31,754 bases of DNA from CAYUNT01 sp964446285. Its GTDB lineage: Bacteria > Sumerlaeota > Sumerlaeia > SLMS01 > CAYUNT01. The position numbers and the translations under genes are program-made. The DNA lies in the NCBI GenBank assembly GCA_964446285.1, contig CAYUNT010000029.1, positions 1-31,754 of the forward strand, in the 5' to 3' direction. This document shows positions 31,736-31,754 of this stretch, piece after piece. The notes under the pieces were generated by a model. That model ran no database searches, was not told the origin of the DNA, and worked only from the letters and a program-made list of their open reading frames with translations. Within the stretch, counting starts at the first letter, position 1, and each line of letters starts with the position of its first letter.

Positions 31736-31754
31736 TTTGCTCTGAAGGAGCAAA
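31736..31754. terminator. Hairpin after crcB, possible terminator cut by window end
   Basis: TTTGCTC (31736-31742) pairs perfectly with GAGCAAA (31748-31754) around a five-base loop, 30 bp after the crcB stop. A following T-run cannot be seen because the window ends here. Confidence 0.4.

Overview
The window is about 31.8 kb of moderately GC-rich bacterial chromosome. It has tight operons and housekeeping genes (mnmG, eno), but also features of an uncultivated, environmental lineage: a 2,737-residue secreted protein with dockerin, TIG, beta-helix, PD40 and cohesin modules, a heptaheme c-type cytochrome, REP-like palindromes, and a short tandem repeat that has entered a housekeeping gene. I cannot name the phylum. 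The style recalls candidate phyla around the PVC/FCB groups, but that is an impression and not a result. I see no tRNA, rRNA, CRISPR array, transposase or phage gene.

Left part (1-18 kb): a leader with two palindromes precedes the giant secreted protein. A GT4 glycosyltransferase (minus strand) lies divergently from a lipoprotein PpiC-type peptidyl-prolyl isomerase, which is followed by a GT2 glycosyltransferase. On the minus strand, a small protein with a disordered tail lies upstream of mnmG. Divergent from it come the heptaheme cytochrome and a polytopic membrane protein.

Right part (18 kb to the end): this is a fluoride- and Mg2+-related region organised by two fluoride (crcB-motif) riboswitches that I recognise from sequence and pairing. 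Riboswitch A (18029-18103) has a sigma70-like promoter in front. It appears to act by hiding the Shine-Dalgarno of a dynamin-like GTPase, which is followed closely by enolase (a fluoride-sensitive Mg enzyme), a Cys-rich DUF6062-like protein, a helical protein, a TPR protein and an MFS transporter. Riboswitch B (28793-28875) appears to act through an intrinsic terminator. It heads a compact operon of Na+/H+ antiporter, UspA, two DUF190 proteins and the fluoride channel CrcB.

Between the two operons sits a module of an MgtA-type P3B ATPase and a PTS EIIA-like protein with its own promoter and a leader that may hide its Shine-Dalgarno. This module is bracketed by a 52-bp direct repeat: the 3' end of the MFS gene and a relic of an MFS C-terminus directly in front of a PAP2 phosphatase gene. 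It therefore looks like a later insertion or rearrangement that separated an MFS-PAP2 gene pair.

Together the right half reads as a fluoride-defence island: export (CrcB), ion and proton balance (antiporter), replacement of an inhibited target (enolase), stress proteins (UspA), and several partners not obviously known for fluoride responses (dynamin-like GTPase, DUF6062-like, TPR, MFS).
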